Source: Cryptomeria japonica
Taxonomy: Eukaryota > Streptophyta > Pinopsida > Cupressales > Cupressaceae
Assembly: GCF_030272615.1 (NCBI RefSeq)
Contig: NC_081415.1
Location: forward strand, 104,338,796 to 104,402,795
Direction of reading: 5' to 3'
DNA: 64,000 bases
The notes below the pieces were generated by a model. That model was not told where the DNA came from and did not search any database. It saw only the letters and a program-made list of their open reading frames with translations. A program made the translations under genes and the position numbers. Positions 46,106 to 57,640 of the stretch are shown here, piece by piece (positions within the stretch are counted from its first letter, which is position 1; each line of letters opens with the position of its first letter).

Positions 46106-49100
46106 TGAACCAAAATTCATTTCATTTGAGTGTAATTATGTCAATTTATGATTTCTTTGCATTTAGTGTACATTCAAGCATTACCATGTCAAATTTTAGG
46201 GCCTTATGATATTATTTACGATATCATTTTTAAGTAAATTTAAATAAGTCCATTATGTATCATTTTGAATTTTCTTTAAATAATGACATTTGGATATTAA
46301 TGGTTCTCTTTCTTGCAGGATCATTACACTAAGCCAACCATTTCCTTGAAATGATTATGATTTATTCAACCTAATGCGGAATTTTGGAACCATGTGTGTT
46401 CATGTCATATGAGAGTCATTTTTTTTTTTCCTACATAAAATTATTAATTTTGATATATTAATTTAGATATTGTTATAACATATTCATTTATTTGTGTTAT
46501 AAGATTTCAAATGACTTTTTTTTATTAACACAAATTTTAATTGGCATTGATGTGTTATATGCAGGATTACTATAAAAGTAAATAAAAGTTTATTTTCAAG
46601 AGGGTGAAATATGAATGCTTTTACAAAATATATATCAAGTTCTATGGAGAGCCTATTTTGTAAATCTTTTAAATAAAAGATTTAATATATTGCCAAAAGG
46701 AATAAAAGTTTTTTCCAAAAGGTAAATCATTTTTATTTTAGAAAACTTTATAAGTAAAAGTGGCATTTGCACAAAGTGGGCATCAGGCATCGGAGTAACT
46801 AAAAAAGTGTTACCCCGATACAGCAAGCTACCCCGATGGGCAAAGCGTGAAGGTATTGAATTTTAGTTTTTATTTTCAAAGAGGTAATGTATTTTGAATT
46901 TTACTTTTTATTTGCAAAGAGGTAATGTATTTTAATTTTTGCTTCTGATTTATTTTTAAAAGGTAAAATTGATTTTAAGAGGTTATTAATTAACATTTTA
47001 CCTTTAAATTTAATTTTTATTGAAAGTAAATAATGTCATGTGTTTTCTATATAATATATTTACATTTTGATATTTTTAAAATAATGTATGAAGTGAGTTT
47101 TATAGATTTATTTTCTTTAATCTTTGATTATTGTAATTTAAGGAATCTCTCATTAGATATTTTGCCCTAATAGTTGTGTCATGTAAAGTTAATTTCCTTT
47201 TAGGACAAATTAATTTTTAGGAAATATTTCTAATGACATTATATTTCAAGATAACCATATCAAAGAAAAGTATTGAGGGAGTATTTCTTACTCAAAAGAT
47301 TAAACATGATTCTTGATACTTCTTTATTTCAAGATAATAATCTCTTATTATTCTTAAAAGTATTATTGTAGGGAAATGTTATTGTTTCAAAAACTAATGA
47401 TTATTAGTTTTCCAAAAGTTAAATTTCCTTATTTTTACTTTGAAAATTATTCAAGTGAAAGTAAATCACTCTCATTGGAATATTTACTCAAGGAGATTTA
47501 ATTTACTTTTGGAGCCTTATTATATCATATTTTTAAGAAATACTTTTACTCTAATTATGTGTAAAGATTATATATCTCTTTAGGGTAAAGTATTTTTAAT
47601 TTTTCCAAAGCGGGTCATTCAGTAATTTTTTTTAAGTTTTAATTCAAGTGTAATGTATTCCCAAAATGTTATTAGTACAATATTATTATTCTTAGGGAAT
47701 ATTATTCTTTTTGAATTTTTTATTTCTGTAAATCTTGTGACTATATGGCATAGTATTTTGAGTGATTTTTTCCCTAAGTATATATGGTATATTTCATTTT
47801 AGGTCAATTTTGATCTCGCAAAATGTTTCTAATGTTATTAAAGATATTATTTTAGCCCTAGAAGGATAAATGTTTGATTTATTCCAGTAGCTAAATAGTG
47901 TCATTTCATGTGCAGAGAAAACATATTATTTCTTCCATGGGACAGGAAGTATTTCTTTAATAAATTAATATATTACTAGAAGATGTAATGATTTTATTAT
48001 TTGTGAAAAATACATTAAATCATTTTCTTGGAAATACTTCCTCAATGGATGAAATATATTCAATAGTATTCATGAATAATATTGGATTAGTCAATTGGAT
48101 GATATTTTCACCCTAAGTGAATAAAGTGGAACATGTGTATTAGGGTTAATGTTTTTGTGCGGAATCAAAGTGTGAACTTTTGTAAAAGTATTTTCCAGAA
48201 AAGTTGTAAAAACTTTGACTAAGGAGAATTATTATTTATGTATCTGAAAAGATCTCATTTTTAATGCAAAACTTAACCAAAGGAAAATCATGATTTACTT
48301 TCCATTTAAGGAACCTGATTGGTTTAATTTATGTGTAGGAAAATTTTATCAAAGCTTGGAAATTAGGAACTCAAGCAGAAATGAAATATTAAATCTGTAT
48401 TATTAATGTCTTAGTGTTGTATTTTAGGGATTCATTTGTAAATGTTTTTCAAACCAAAGGGCGTGTCCTTTGGGAATGCAACTGTTTATAACTCCCTCCT
48501 ATGTATGAAAGGGTGTGTCCTTTCATATGTGCCTTTTGATTCATATATTTAAAGGGAGTCAGTTTTACAGAGGGGAGGGAGATTTTTCATAGAACATCAT
48601 GTTGTTGTAAGGACTGAAAGTCATTTGTACTAGGGAAGTCTATAGGAAGAAGAAGTACCATTTTGTGCAAGCAATTTGTAATGGAGTATCTGCAAGTGCA
48701 GCTTATGTATGCAATCATTTCCTAAAGGTTAATATACAATGTTCATTGTTTCTTTTCCAAATATTGTGCACACTTTTGTGTTGATGGTTATATTTGTCCT
48801 CTTGATAAATCTATGTATAGATTTTCTATTATGTGAATCACATGTTGTTGCATTAAGTGAAAGATTGAGTTCTTATTGTTTGTGTAACACATACTGACCT
48901 TCATAGCTGATGAGAAATTGTCTCTTGAGTCAATAAGATATTATGTCCACAAAGTGTCATATATCCCTGGATAGAGGCACTGGTTTGTTATTGATTTTTC
49001 AAGGTTTTGATCCGTATGCATTCAAGTTCCTTGACAGAAAAACATTCTTCCCAAATCCTATATGAACTGATCTATGCATATGTCTTTTAGGTCCTGAAAG

Positions 49101-49404
49101 AAATCTCATTTTCAATATACATTCACAATCATTTCTTTTCGAGGGCATTTATTTCAAGCACATAATAAAGCATAATTGTAGACAACAATTTGTGAGTTTG
49201 TAATTTGCTAAAAGGCTTAAATCCACTTTAAATAATCTCTTTTTTGCTTGAGAGTGTGAGGTACACCCACCTAGGTTTAGTGGAGCCCAAAGTGTAGAGG
49301 GATTTAGTCTTTGCCTATCCCTGTTCATTGGCCAAGGCTGATTGGATTGCTTGAGGATTTGGCAAGTCTTTTGGTTTTCCAATCTGTGGTTTTGGGCACC
49401 AACA
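46106..49404 (+). repeat. 3' LTR of element E
   Basis: Matches the joined 5' LTR pieces from 29797 on and ends GGGCACCAACA before TACTG. The true start is missing: no polypurine tract is adjacent and about 182 bases present at the 5' LTR start are absent. Confidence 0.9.
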
Positions 49405-49409
49405 TACTG

Positions 49410-50458
49410 AAAGGAAAAATCTATGGGTTGTAGATAGTGGTTGTTCCAACCACATGAATGGTGATAAAAATAAATTTATCAAGCTTGAAGACTGGAATGG
49501 TGGTTCAGTAAGACTCGGAGATAACTCATCCATCAAAATAAAGGGAAAATGTACTCTAAATATTGATGGAAAATTGAAGGCACATGATGTATATTATATG
49601 GAAATCCTAAAGCATAATCTGTTGAGTGTGATTCAGATGTGTGACAAAGGTTATAAATTCACCTTTGACTCAATCGGTTGTCAGATAAAGAAAGACAATA
49701 CCGGCCAGGTTGTGGTAGAAGGAAAGAGAACATATGGCAATGTTTACAATTTGAAGGAATTCTATGAGTCCCAATGCATGTTAGGATAGGTTGATGAAAG
49801 TTGGCTATGGCACCAAAGATTTGGCCACATAAACTTTGATAACTTAGTTGCAGTAAGCAGAAAGGGGTGTGTGAGGAATATTCCACCCATCATCAAACCG
49901 GTAAGCACATTTTGTGATGAATATGTAAAAGGGAAGAAGACTAAGGTGAGCTTCAAGACAAAAGAGCACAACACCTCAAGACCACTTGAAATTTTACATA
50001 CAAAGTTGTGTGGTCCAACTAGGACAAGAGCTCTTGCCGATGAAATATATTTTATGCTCTTTATTGACGATTATTCAAGAATAAAATGGGTCACTTTCCT
50101 GCAAGATAAGTCACAAGCATTTGATAGATTCAAGATCTTTAGGAATATGGTGGAGAAGGAAAGTGGGTGCAAGACCAGGGTGGAGAGTTCACATCAAATG
50201 AGTTTGAAGATTATTGTGAAAGACATAGAATTAGAAGGCAATACTCAGCCCCCAGGACACCACAACAAAATGGTGTGTTAGAAAGGAAGAATAGAACAAT
50301 CAAGGAGATGGCCAAAACCATGTTAAATGAGGCCAATCTGCTAGACAAATAGTGGAAGGAAGTTGTTCACACTACCGCATATACCTTGAATTGGGTTCAA
50401 TTAAGAACAAACAATAGAATGACACCTTATGAGTTGTGGTATGACCGGAAGCCATGAT
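49410..50458 (+). pseudogene. element D protease and integrase
   Basis: Picks up the gag frame of D across the E insertion. Protease VVDSGCSNHM is near 49427-49456. The integrase zinc region HQRFGHINF...CDEYVKG is at about 49810-49930, with the second-last cysteine pair altered (CDEY for CKEC). The core follows (LHTKLCGPTRTRA, FIDDYSRIKWVTF) with a shift near 50170 and EFTSNEFEDYCERHRIRRQYSAPRTPQQNGVLERKNRT in the next frame. Ends at TPYELWYDRKP, where a deletion joins it to RNase H. Confidence 0.85.
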
Positions 50459-51028
50459 TCAAATACTAAGGTACCTAAAAATTCTGCTTACAACCTCCAA
50501 GGAACACTTAGTTATGGATTGTGGTACCCTAAACAAGGGGAATTCATCTTGGAAACATACATTGATGCTGATTGGGCATGTTGCATTGATGACCAAAAGA
50601 GCACAAGTGGTGGTGCATTCTTCCTAGGTGACTGGTTGGTCTCATGGCATAGAAAGAAGCAGGATTTCATTTCCTTATCAACTACTAAAGAAGAATACAT
50701 TGTTGCTGCTACATGCTACTCTCAGGTGCTTTGGATGAAGAAAACCCTCAAAGACATACAGGTGGACATCACTGATCCTATGCTCATCGGATGTGATAAT
50801 TCGAGTGCTATCAATATAGCAAAGAATACAGTGATGCATTCCAAGACAAAGTACATTGCTATCAAGTATCATTTACTCAGAGATAAGGTTAAAGGATGGG
50901 AAGTTAGGATGGATTATGTCCCTACCAGAGAACAAGTAGCAGACATTTTCACCAAACCATTACCACTAAGCACTTTTGAGTACTTGAGACACAAGTTGGG
51001 AGTTGTGTCAACTGCCTTATGCACTTAA
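50459..51028 (+). pseudogene. element D RNase H
   Basis: After a junction near 50459 the sequence jumps from the integrase end to the RNase H lead-in (LSYGLWYPKQGE). It keeps TYIDADWACCIDDQKSTSGGAFFLG, STTKEEYIVAATC, GCDNSSAINIAKN and ADIFTKPLPLSTFEYL. RT, including the YVDD box, is completely missing. The part from 50429 is one frame with no stop to TAA 51026-51028. Confidence 0.88.
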
Positions 51029-51221
51029 GAAAGGAAGGATTTATATGGTTCAGGAGAGTTCATAGCAGCATCCATAACTCTTGAACCACATTTCAGTATT
51101 GGTTGCAATCACTAGTAGTAGCCTAAGGGGGAGCTAGGTATGGATCAAAGGGGGAGTGCACAGTACCCTTTATGATTGTGTCAAAGGGGGAGAAATGTAC
51201 CAGTATGAAGTGTCTTGTAGT

Positions 51222-52635
51222 TGTTGGCATTTGCATGAAGATTGTATTAATGATATGTTATGTTGTCATTGATTTCAATTAATTGGTAATGATATTGTTA
51301 TAATGTTGTTTTGTAACCGGTAGGAAGAGCTAGTGAAGGAAATTGTAACCGGTAGGTAAGTTTGTGGAGTGAACCGGTATTGCTAAGTATTGGAAAGTTG
51401 AACCAGTAAACCCTACCTATTGATTTGATAAACCCTAACTGATTAAGTTTGGTGAATTTTTTATATTGGTTTATCATCTAATGATGAGCGATAATGATTA
51501 TAACACGTATGTGTATTCTATGAAGAGAGTTTCAAGGTATTTTTGGTACGTTGAGTTAACGGTTTTTGTCTAGGGAATGAGTAAGTATATTGCATGTAAT
51601 TCAAAGCGCGTGATGAGTTACTAAGTTCGATGAAGCGGTGATCAAGGAGCGGTCGAGGATTTCTTGAATGATGTGTAGAGATTGTTACGTAATCCAATGG
51701 TCATACTTGTACCGACTTGTTTGTAATCTCTATGAGAGAATTAGGTTTTTGTTGTGTTACCGACCTAGTGATTTGTTTATAAGGTCAATGAGTTGTTTTG
51801 TTTCAGAGTTGGTAAAATTTTAGTTGAGTGTGTGGTTGTCGGACTATATGATGTGTCTACAGTTTGAGTAAAGGCAGATAAGAGCATGAAAAGGATCTAA
51901 GCAAGCAAGTGTAGTGCTATTGAAACAAATCAACAAATCCCTATTTTTTTCTAACAATTACAGAAGTTAAATCCCCTAACTGGGTTAGCTCTAACAAGCT
52001 TGGTGTTATTTAAATCCTCTAATTAGGTGGTCCATTAGCTTGGATTTCAAATCCTCTATTGAGGTTACTCCTCGTAGGGTATTGCTTCTAACAAGGCATT
52101 ATAGTCAATCCCTTAATTGGGTGGTCCCTATCAGGATCTGTTCTTAACAGGACTTTTTGTAAAGCTTTAATAGGCTTGGCTCCTAATAGGGCAAACTTCA
52201 AAAGAGTTCAGATAGTTATCTTGTGAGTCTCATCTCACAGTGGTTTTTCCCATTTGGGTTTCCACACCAAAATTATTGTGTCAACTGGTGAATGTCTTTG
52301 TGGTTATGTTTTCTATGGTTGATTTGCTTAACTACTTAATCCACCTTGATAAGTCATGATAACTGGCAACAATATGAAATGAAGTTTTACTTATGGTAGT
52401 AAAAGTATTTGGATGTTTGTAAGTTTCAGTTTTTTTCATTGTTAATCTGTTGTAATAGTCAACCAGTTTAACTTGAAAGTTTATCTTGATAGTGATATTG
52501 CATTTATAGTTCTAAGTTTACTTTGAGAAGTTGATTATGAGATTGGTGAAGTTAATATTAGTTTTTCTATCTACTGATTCACCCCCCCCCCCTCTCAGTA
52601 GTTAATCGGATCCTTATTCTTTCATCATACCATCA
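51222..52635 (+). mobile_element. solo LTR G, B-type, inserted in D
   Basis: 1,414 bp, TGTTGGCA...CCATCA, collinear with the B LTRs including the C-loop hairpin and end. Flanked by GTAGT (51217-51221) and GCAGT (52636-52640), one change. It has no internal region, as expected after recombination between the two LTRs of a full element. Confidence 0.88.
52571..52601 (+). promoter_or_regulatory. C-loop hairpin near the LTR end (G)
   Basis: CTACTGA at 52571-52577 and TCAGTAG at 52595-52601 pair perfectly; 34 bases before the LTR end, as in B. Confidence 0.75.
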
Positions 52636-53718
52636 GCAGTAAGTTGACATCAATGCCAAAGGGGGAGATTGTTTGCATTATTGGCATTAAGTTGTCATTG
52701 ATGTCAACCGGTTTGGCAAGGTCACCAGTAAGTTGTCATTGATGTCAACCGGTTTGGCAATGCACATGAGAGTGAGAAGACAGAAGGAAGGCTACTGATA
52801 CACATGACTTGTTTCATCTACTGGTAAAGTAGGCTTACTAGTAAGGCACAACCCGAGATGAAGGTTGTTTGTTTGTTATGAAGGCACAACAACCGATGAA
52901 CAAAATAGAGAGGATGTTTGATGGTCATACTGGTAAGATGAACTAAACCGATAGTCTACCTTGTCAACAAAGAATGTCAAACCTACATAGGAATCCAAGC
53001 AGAGGTGGATGTCGACAAGCATGACAAGCTGGATGTTAGGTGGAGGTATTGTTGAGGTTGGTGGAGTGTTCATCTAAGTAACAAATCTACAAGCAAGTCA
53101 GCTTTTATGAAGAACCCGCAAGTCACAAAAATGCCAAAGGATTGCGACTCAAGGAAGGCAAGCTGGCAAAGGGACTGAACTGATCCTGCAAGAAGATTTG
53201 ATCCTCATACCCATTTGGTAAAGGAAACAACAAAGTCATTAATGGTGAATGGCAGAGAAAAGTAGAAAAGCATGGTGGAGACCTCCAGATTTACAAAACA
53301 CACATTGGAATCTGAAGCTTTGCTAGTATTGATCATTGTCATGAAAATCATATCCCTAAAAAAGAAGATCGTATCAAATCTAATTGGGTTCGAGTTGGAG
53401 AAGGAAAAATCTAACATGACATTGTTGAAAGTAGTTTTAGGCGGGAATCCAAGTTCATAAATAGATGAGCTCGAGACAGAAAAGATTGATGCTTTATGCG
53501 AAGAAGAAGAGTCAAGTGAGTTTGAGCATAGAAAAATATCATCTTCCTTAGAATTTATTCGAAGAAAGTTGCAGAGTGAGTGAGTAGGCAAACCGGTGAG
53601 AGGGTTTAACTGGCAATGATAGAGTACTGGTATAATTGTAGTAGGTCTAATAGTTGAGAAAATCGGTGAGGTGTGATTGATCAATAAGGAATCTAAGTGT
53701 GACACAGTGGGTTGTGAG

Positions 53719-53719
<1 letters not shown>

Positions 53720-53772
<53 letters not shown>

Positions 53773-53773
53773 T
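53720..53773. repeat. (TG)n(AG)n microsatellite
   Basis: About 17 TG followed by about 9 AG units inside the D 3' LTR; absent from the truncated 5' LTR. Confidence 0.95.
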
Positions 53774-54247
53774 GAGAAGAGAGGCCAAGAATTAGAGAGA
53801 GTAATCTCATAACCAGTAGTGTGAGATCCAGTAAAGAAGAGAAGACTGTCAACCAGCAATAATCTATTTGATCAAGAGTTGTAGAACTCATTTGCAATAA
53901 GAAGCTATAACTATATCAAAATTGTATTTAAATATACATCACCAAGTTCGAGCTTGGTGCAGGGGTTGGTGCCCTAAATCAGTAGGGGTTGGTAGTCCTT
54001 GGGTTGGTGCCCTAAATATTTGTAATTCAGTGTTTCACTTGTGAGGTTGGATTGGAGCAGTAGTCTCCAGCAGCTTTTATCACCAAGGTTTTTCTCATAT
54101 TGGGTTTTCCTCATACATCTAGTGTTGTGGGTTGCATTTGTGTAAGTGCCTCTTTTGGTATTCTCATTTATCTTATCGGTTTGATTGTTTAGTACTTAGG
54201 ATAATGATCTATATTTAGAGGTTGCTTTTAAAAAAAAATAATTAGGA

Positions 54248-54275
54248 ACCATTTATTCACCCCCCTCTCAGTGGT
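54248..54275 (+). promoter_or_regulatory. C-loop hairpin near the LTR end (D), decayed
   Basis: ACCATTTA (54248-54255) against TCAGTGGT (54268-54275): six pairs, one G.U and one mismatch around the same loop. Confidence 0.6.
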
Positions 54276-54295
54276 ACATTGTGTTTAACAACCTA

Positions 54296-54599
54296 ACACT
54301 AACATAGCTAAATCATTGAGCCACACCACCATAACTTAAGGTGAAGGAATGCAATGCATTTCTCCAAACTATCACATTGTCATTGTACAAGCTAATACTC
54401 AAACCATCACAACTTTAATGTAGATCGAATGAAAACATTAAAAAATGGGACATATTGATAATTTTCATTCACCAACATCATATTACAACTGCAACCAATT
54501 TTGAATCAATGCACCACAATGCAGACCATAAATCTATACCTAGTTTGACAGACCATTCACCAGGACAAACACCTTTAGCCAACTTCAATTGTGGATCAC
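54296..54599. other. flanking DNA without recognised feature
   Basis: Low-complexity AT-rich DNA; nothing recognised. It is the older DNA into which D and the second F copy inserted. Confidence 0.4.
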
Positions 54600-54604
54600 A
54601 TAAT

Positions 54605-55777
54605 TGTAAAGTGGAAAATTGGGAACCTTAGCCAATTCTCCACATGGAGGAAAGATGGGAACATAACTAAGGTTTAATTTTCACTTGGTGGACTTTACAT
54701 TCAAAAAGGGGGGATGAATCCCCTAGATCCAATCCCAAAGGATGTAACGATTTAAGACTAAGTGGATCGGAATGAAATTAACCCTCTTTTGTAAGTTGAT
54801 TGATTGAATTAAGATAAATTACTGAAAATGAAGACAAAGTATGCAAAAATAGTGAGCTATAGATTCGGGATTCAACGATGGACTTGGATCTGAGAAGCTT
54901 GAGATGTTTTAGAGCTTCTCTATGAAATCTAGAAAAAGTTACAGGGATCATGTGTCTAGACAAGGGCACCCTCCTATCAGTCCTCTAAACTTTGCATGTA
55001 TCAAAAAGGATTTTTCCGTCTCTATGAATAAAGCTTAATTCCAAAAGTATAGTTGTGCACCTGTTTCCTACACACAAAAAGGAAGGGAAATGTATTGGAA
55101 ATAAGGGGTTGTCTTGATATCAAACCCTAGTTTTTGAATTAACCAAGTGGTTGAAATAATGTAAATGAAAGGACTGAAAGTAGAAATCCTCCTCTTTGAG
55201 GGAATATTGAATTGACTGAAATTCAAATGCTTATACCTCCTTGTGAAGTTTTGGTTGCCTCCACATGGAATTAGGGTTTCATTAAGTAGAATGTTGATCT
55301 TCTCTTCAATTATAGAAATCTTGTCTCTATTGCTGCTCCAAAGCATGAAGGAAAACTGAAAAATTCTCAATTTCTCTTGAATGCTTGATCTCTTGGCTTC
55401 TTGAATGCTTGATGATAGATTCAATAGGATGTCAAATGATAGGGGAAATCCCTCTTATTTACTTGCCAATGGGTTTAATTGACTGATTTTCCAACTTGGG
55501 CCGACATAAGAGGGGATTTCTACTTCAAATTTGAGTTAGGTCAAAGGGGAGAGGATCAAGGGAGGCCCCAAATAGGAGATCCCAGGGCACCACGCCCTGG
55601 TCTTGCCCTATTTTGGGGCAGGATCAAGGTGTAGGCAGAGTGCTAAGTTGAATTATAATGTATTTTTTATGTGTATGAGCATATTCAGGTCTCTGATCAG
55701 ACCGAGGGGCACAAACACTAAAGTGAAGACCCAAATGTAGTCTAAAATTGCAAGGGGTGCAATTTTAGGACGTTACA
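54605..55777. mobile_element. second F copy (1,173 bp), probable solo LTR
   Basis: Starts TGTAAAGTGG, ends GGACGTTACA, flanked by ATAAT at 54600-54604 and 55778-55782. Similar to 38343-39601 in order, including CTAGATCCAATCCCA near the start and GAAGACCCAAATG near the end. Confidence 0.82.
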
Positions 55778-55831
55778 ATAATACATATCTGAAGTTTTGG
55801 AAAAATTGATAAGACAGTCGGATATACTATT

Positions 55832-56695
55832 TGTTGGGAAAATGGTGTCTCAACCTTACATTTACATGAGGTTACTATTTATAGTAACTTTTTATTTGAG
55901 CACAACATGGTGTGAAATTCTCCCCGAAGCTTCTGGTTGGCTAGATATGCATTCCAATAAAGTTATGTCGCAATATCACAACTAGTTTTGAAGATATTAA
56001 TTTTTTTGTTTTGGAGGGGTCCAATGAAAGGTTTTAATTTGATTTGGAGGACTTTAGAGGCCCCAAAACACCTTGAAAATTGGTCATAAATGGCATATCA
56101 GTTTATGAGGAAATAGAGCACTTCATGAGTTTTCCAGCACTTCAAACGGTTCATCAATAGGATACGCGGTTCTCAAGTTATGGCCTTTGGAAGTTTGTAC
56201 TCCTGAAATAGGAAATATAAAATACATCAGACACATAAATGAGCTATAAAAATAGAGGGACACATCATAGGACATCTAGAAGGGAGATAAGGTCGGCTAC
56301 ACCTTATTGGGTGGTTTTAGCCCATGGCTTTATAATACCATTTGATAGTTTCTTGTATTGTATCTCCTATATATGAGGTGCGCGAGATAGAGGTTGTGTG
56401 TAAGAGTCTTATAGCTATTGAGTTGCCTCTGAATCTCTTATTAGTAGTACTCTTGCTTGCTCTGCAAGTATATTATAATCTATTTTTATTGCGGAATAAT
56501 ATATTGGGTGGCTTTTGAAGTGTGGGGTTTTTCTCCCGAAAGGGTCTTCCCCATGTAAATCACTGTGTTATGGTTTGAATGTTATTATATATGTTTCTAT
56601 TTTCTGTAACTATTGTGATGATTTGTAAAAAAAACTGCATTACCCTCCTCTCAAGGTCAATGTAGGAAGTTATTCTGCTACTTAACATCCTAACA
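55832..56695 (+). repeat. 5' LTR of element H
   Basis: TGTTGGGAAA...CCTAACA; matches 60906-61776 throughout. Confidence 0.93.
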
Positions 56696-56697
56696 AG

Positions 56698-56709
56698 TGG
56701 TATCAGAGC
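56698..56709 (+). other. primer binding site of element H
   Basis: TGGTATCAGAGC, exact copia consensus, three bases after the LTR. Confidence 0.95.
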
Positions 56710-56811
56710 TTGATCACTTTTGGTTTTAGTTGTGGGTTGTTGGGTTTTTTGAACTAATCCAGATTTGAGTGGGAGCTTGTGTAGAAGACACTTTTTGATC
56801 TTGTTGCAAGA

Positions 56812-57640
56812 ATTTTTCAGAGGGCAATTTCGTCAGGGAAAATAGAGGTGGAGAAATTTAATGGAACAAATTTTGAGATGTGGAATCTAAAGATGGAAGA
56901 TCTGCTAATAGATCGAGACCTATGGGATGTTATTGATATAAATGTCCAAAGGCCCTCAGATCCTACTGCAGTGGCTCAGTATGATGTTATGGACCAAAAA
57001 GCCAAGGGTCTGATCAGACTATCCCTGACAGACTCTATTCTGATCAATGTCCACGAAGAAAACATTGCAAAGAAACTATGGGATAAGCTTGGTGAAATGT
57101 ATCAAGAAAAATCTTTATTAAATCATATTTTGTTGAGGAAGAAATTGTATTCCTTGAAGATGGAAGAGGGTGGATGAGTTGCAGACCACCTGGAATCATT
57201 CAATATGTTGGTAGCCCACTTAGTATCTATCAGTATTAAAATGAATGAAGAGGAGAAATTTTAGATCTTGCTTTGTTCTTTGCCTGATCCGTGGGATTCT
57301 CTTGTTATGGCTATTGGTAGTACTTATATGGTTTTGAAGTCATAAGATGTGGTGGGTACCCTACTTGGTGAAGAGATGTGAAGGAAGCTATCCCATAGTT
57401 TGAAGGAAGTCCTAGTTGTTCATGGAAGACCTAAGGAGAAAGGCAAGAAGTATGAGAAGCGTGCTAAGTCCAAATTGAGAGGGAGATTTAAATCTCCTGG
57501 AAAGCCCAAAGTCATTTGATGGAATTGTGGTAAACCAGGTCATGTCCATAAGGACTGCAAAGAAGAAAAGAAGAAGAAAAAGAAGAAGATTGATTCTGAT
57601 TCTGAGTCTGAGAAGGAAGATGGTGATGCATTTATTGTAG
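56812..57640 (+). pseudogene. element H gag
   Basis: The reading frame carries VEKFNGTNFEMWNLKMEDLL, a Tork-type gag start, but no ATG is seen at the expected place, so the start codon is probably lost. In-frame stops follow at 57175 (TGA) and later. The zinc knuckle near 57520 reads stop-W-N-C-GKPGHVHKDC: its first cysteine codon has become TGA. A lysine-rich and acidic tail leads into protease. Confidence 0.82.

Larger units (their letters stand above)
29614..49404 (+). mobile_element. Ty3/gypsy-type element E, 19.8 kb with nested inserts, inserted in D
   Basis: Flanked by TACTG at 29609-29613 and 49405-49409. Starts TGTTGGAACCC, ends GGGCACCAACA. LTRs are about 3.3 kb. The primer binding site is of the tRNA-Asp type known for Athila and Tat elements. 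The internal region (40121-46105) has a decayed gag and further short ORFs but no protease, RT or integrase motif, so it is a non-autonomous, large derivative. Inserts C and F lie in its 5' LTR. Confidence 0.9.
51123..52668 (+). other. four polypurine-tract-like runs of element D
   Basis: GGGGGAG-type runs at about 51125-51132, 51147-51155, 51183-51192 and 52658-52668. Only the last adjoins the 3' LTR. The third and fourth are separated by solo LTR G. Confidence 0.7.
27366..54290 (+). mobile_element. copia element D (SIRE-like), 26.9 kb with nested inserts
   Basis: Flanked by ACCTA at 27361-27365 and 54291-54295. Starts TGTTGGCATT, ends GTTTAACA. Its own sequence is 27366-29613, 49410-51221 and 52641-54290; the rest is element E and solo LTR G. 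The two D pieces flanking E join in frame between gag and protease. D lacks the 3' half of its 5' LTR, its primer binding site, the start of gag and nearly all of RT, so it could move only with help even before E arrived. Confidence 0.9.
52670..54290 (+). repeat. 3' LTR of element D
   Basis: 1,621 bp from TGTTTGCATT to GTTTAACA. It has a 41-base-spaced direct repeat (52689 and 52730) and a microsatellite. The 3' half has no partner because the 5' LTR is truncated. Confidence 0.88.

Noticed and set aside
53205-53897. 230-codon minus-strand ORF
   Set aside because: Contains a His-Thr repeat encoded by the TG microsatellite and lies in the D 3' LTR; no counterpart in the 5' LTR.
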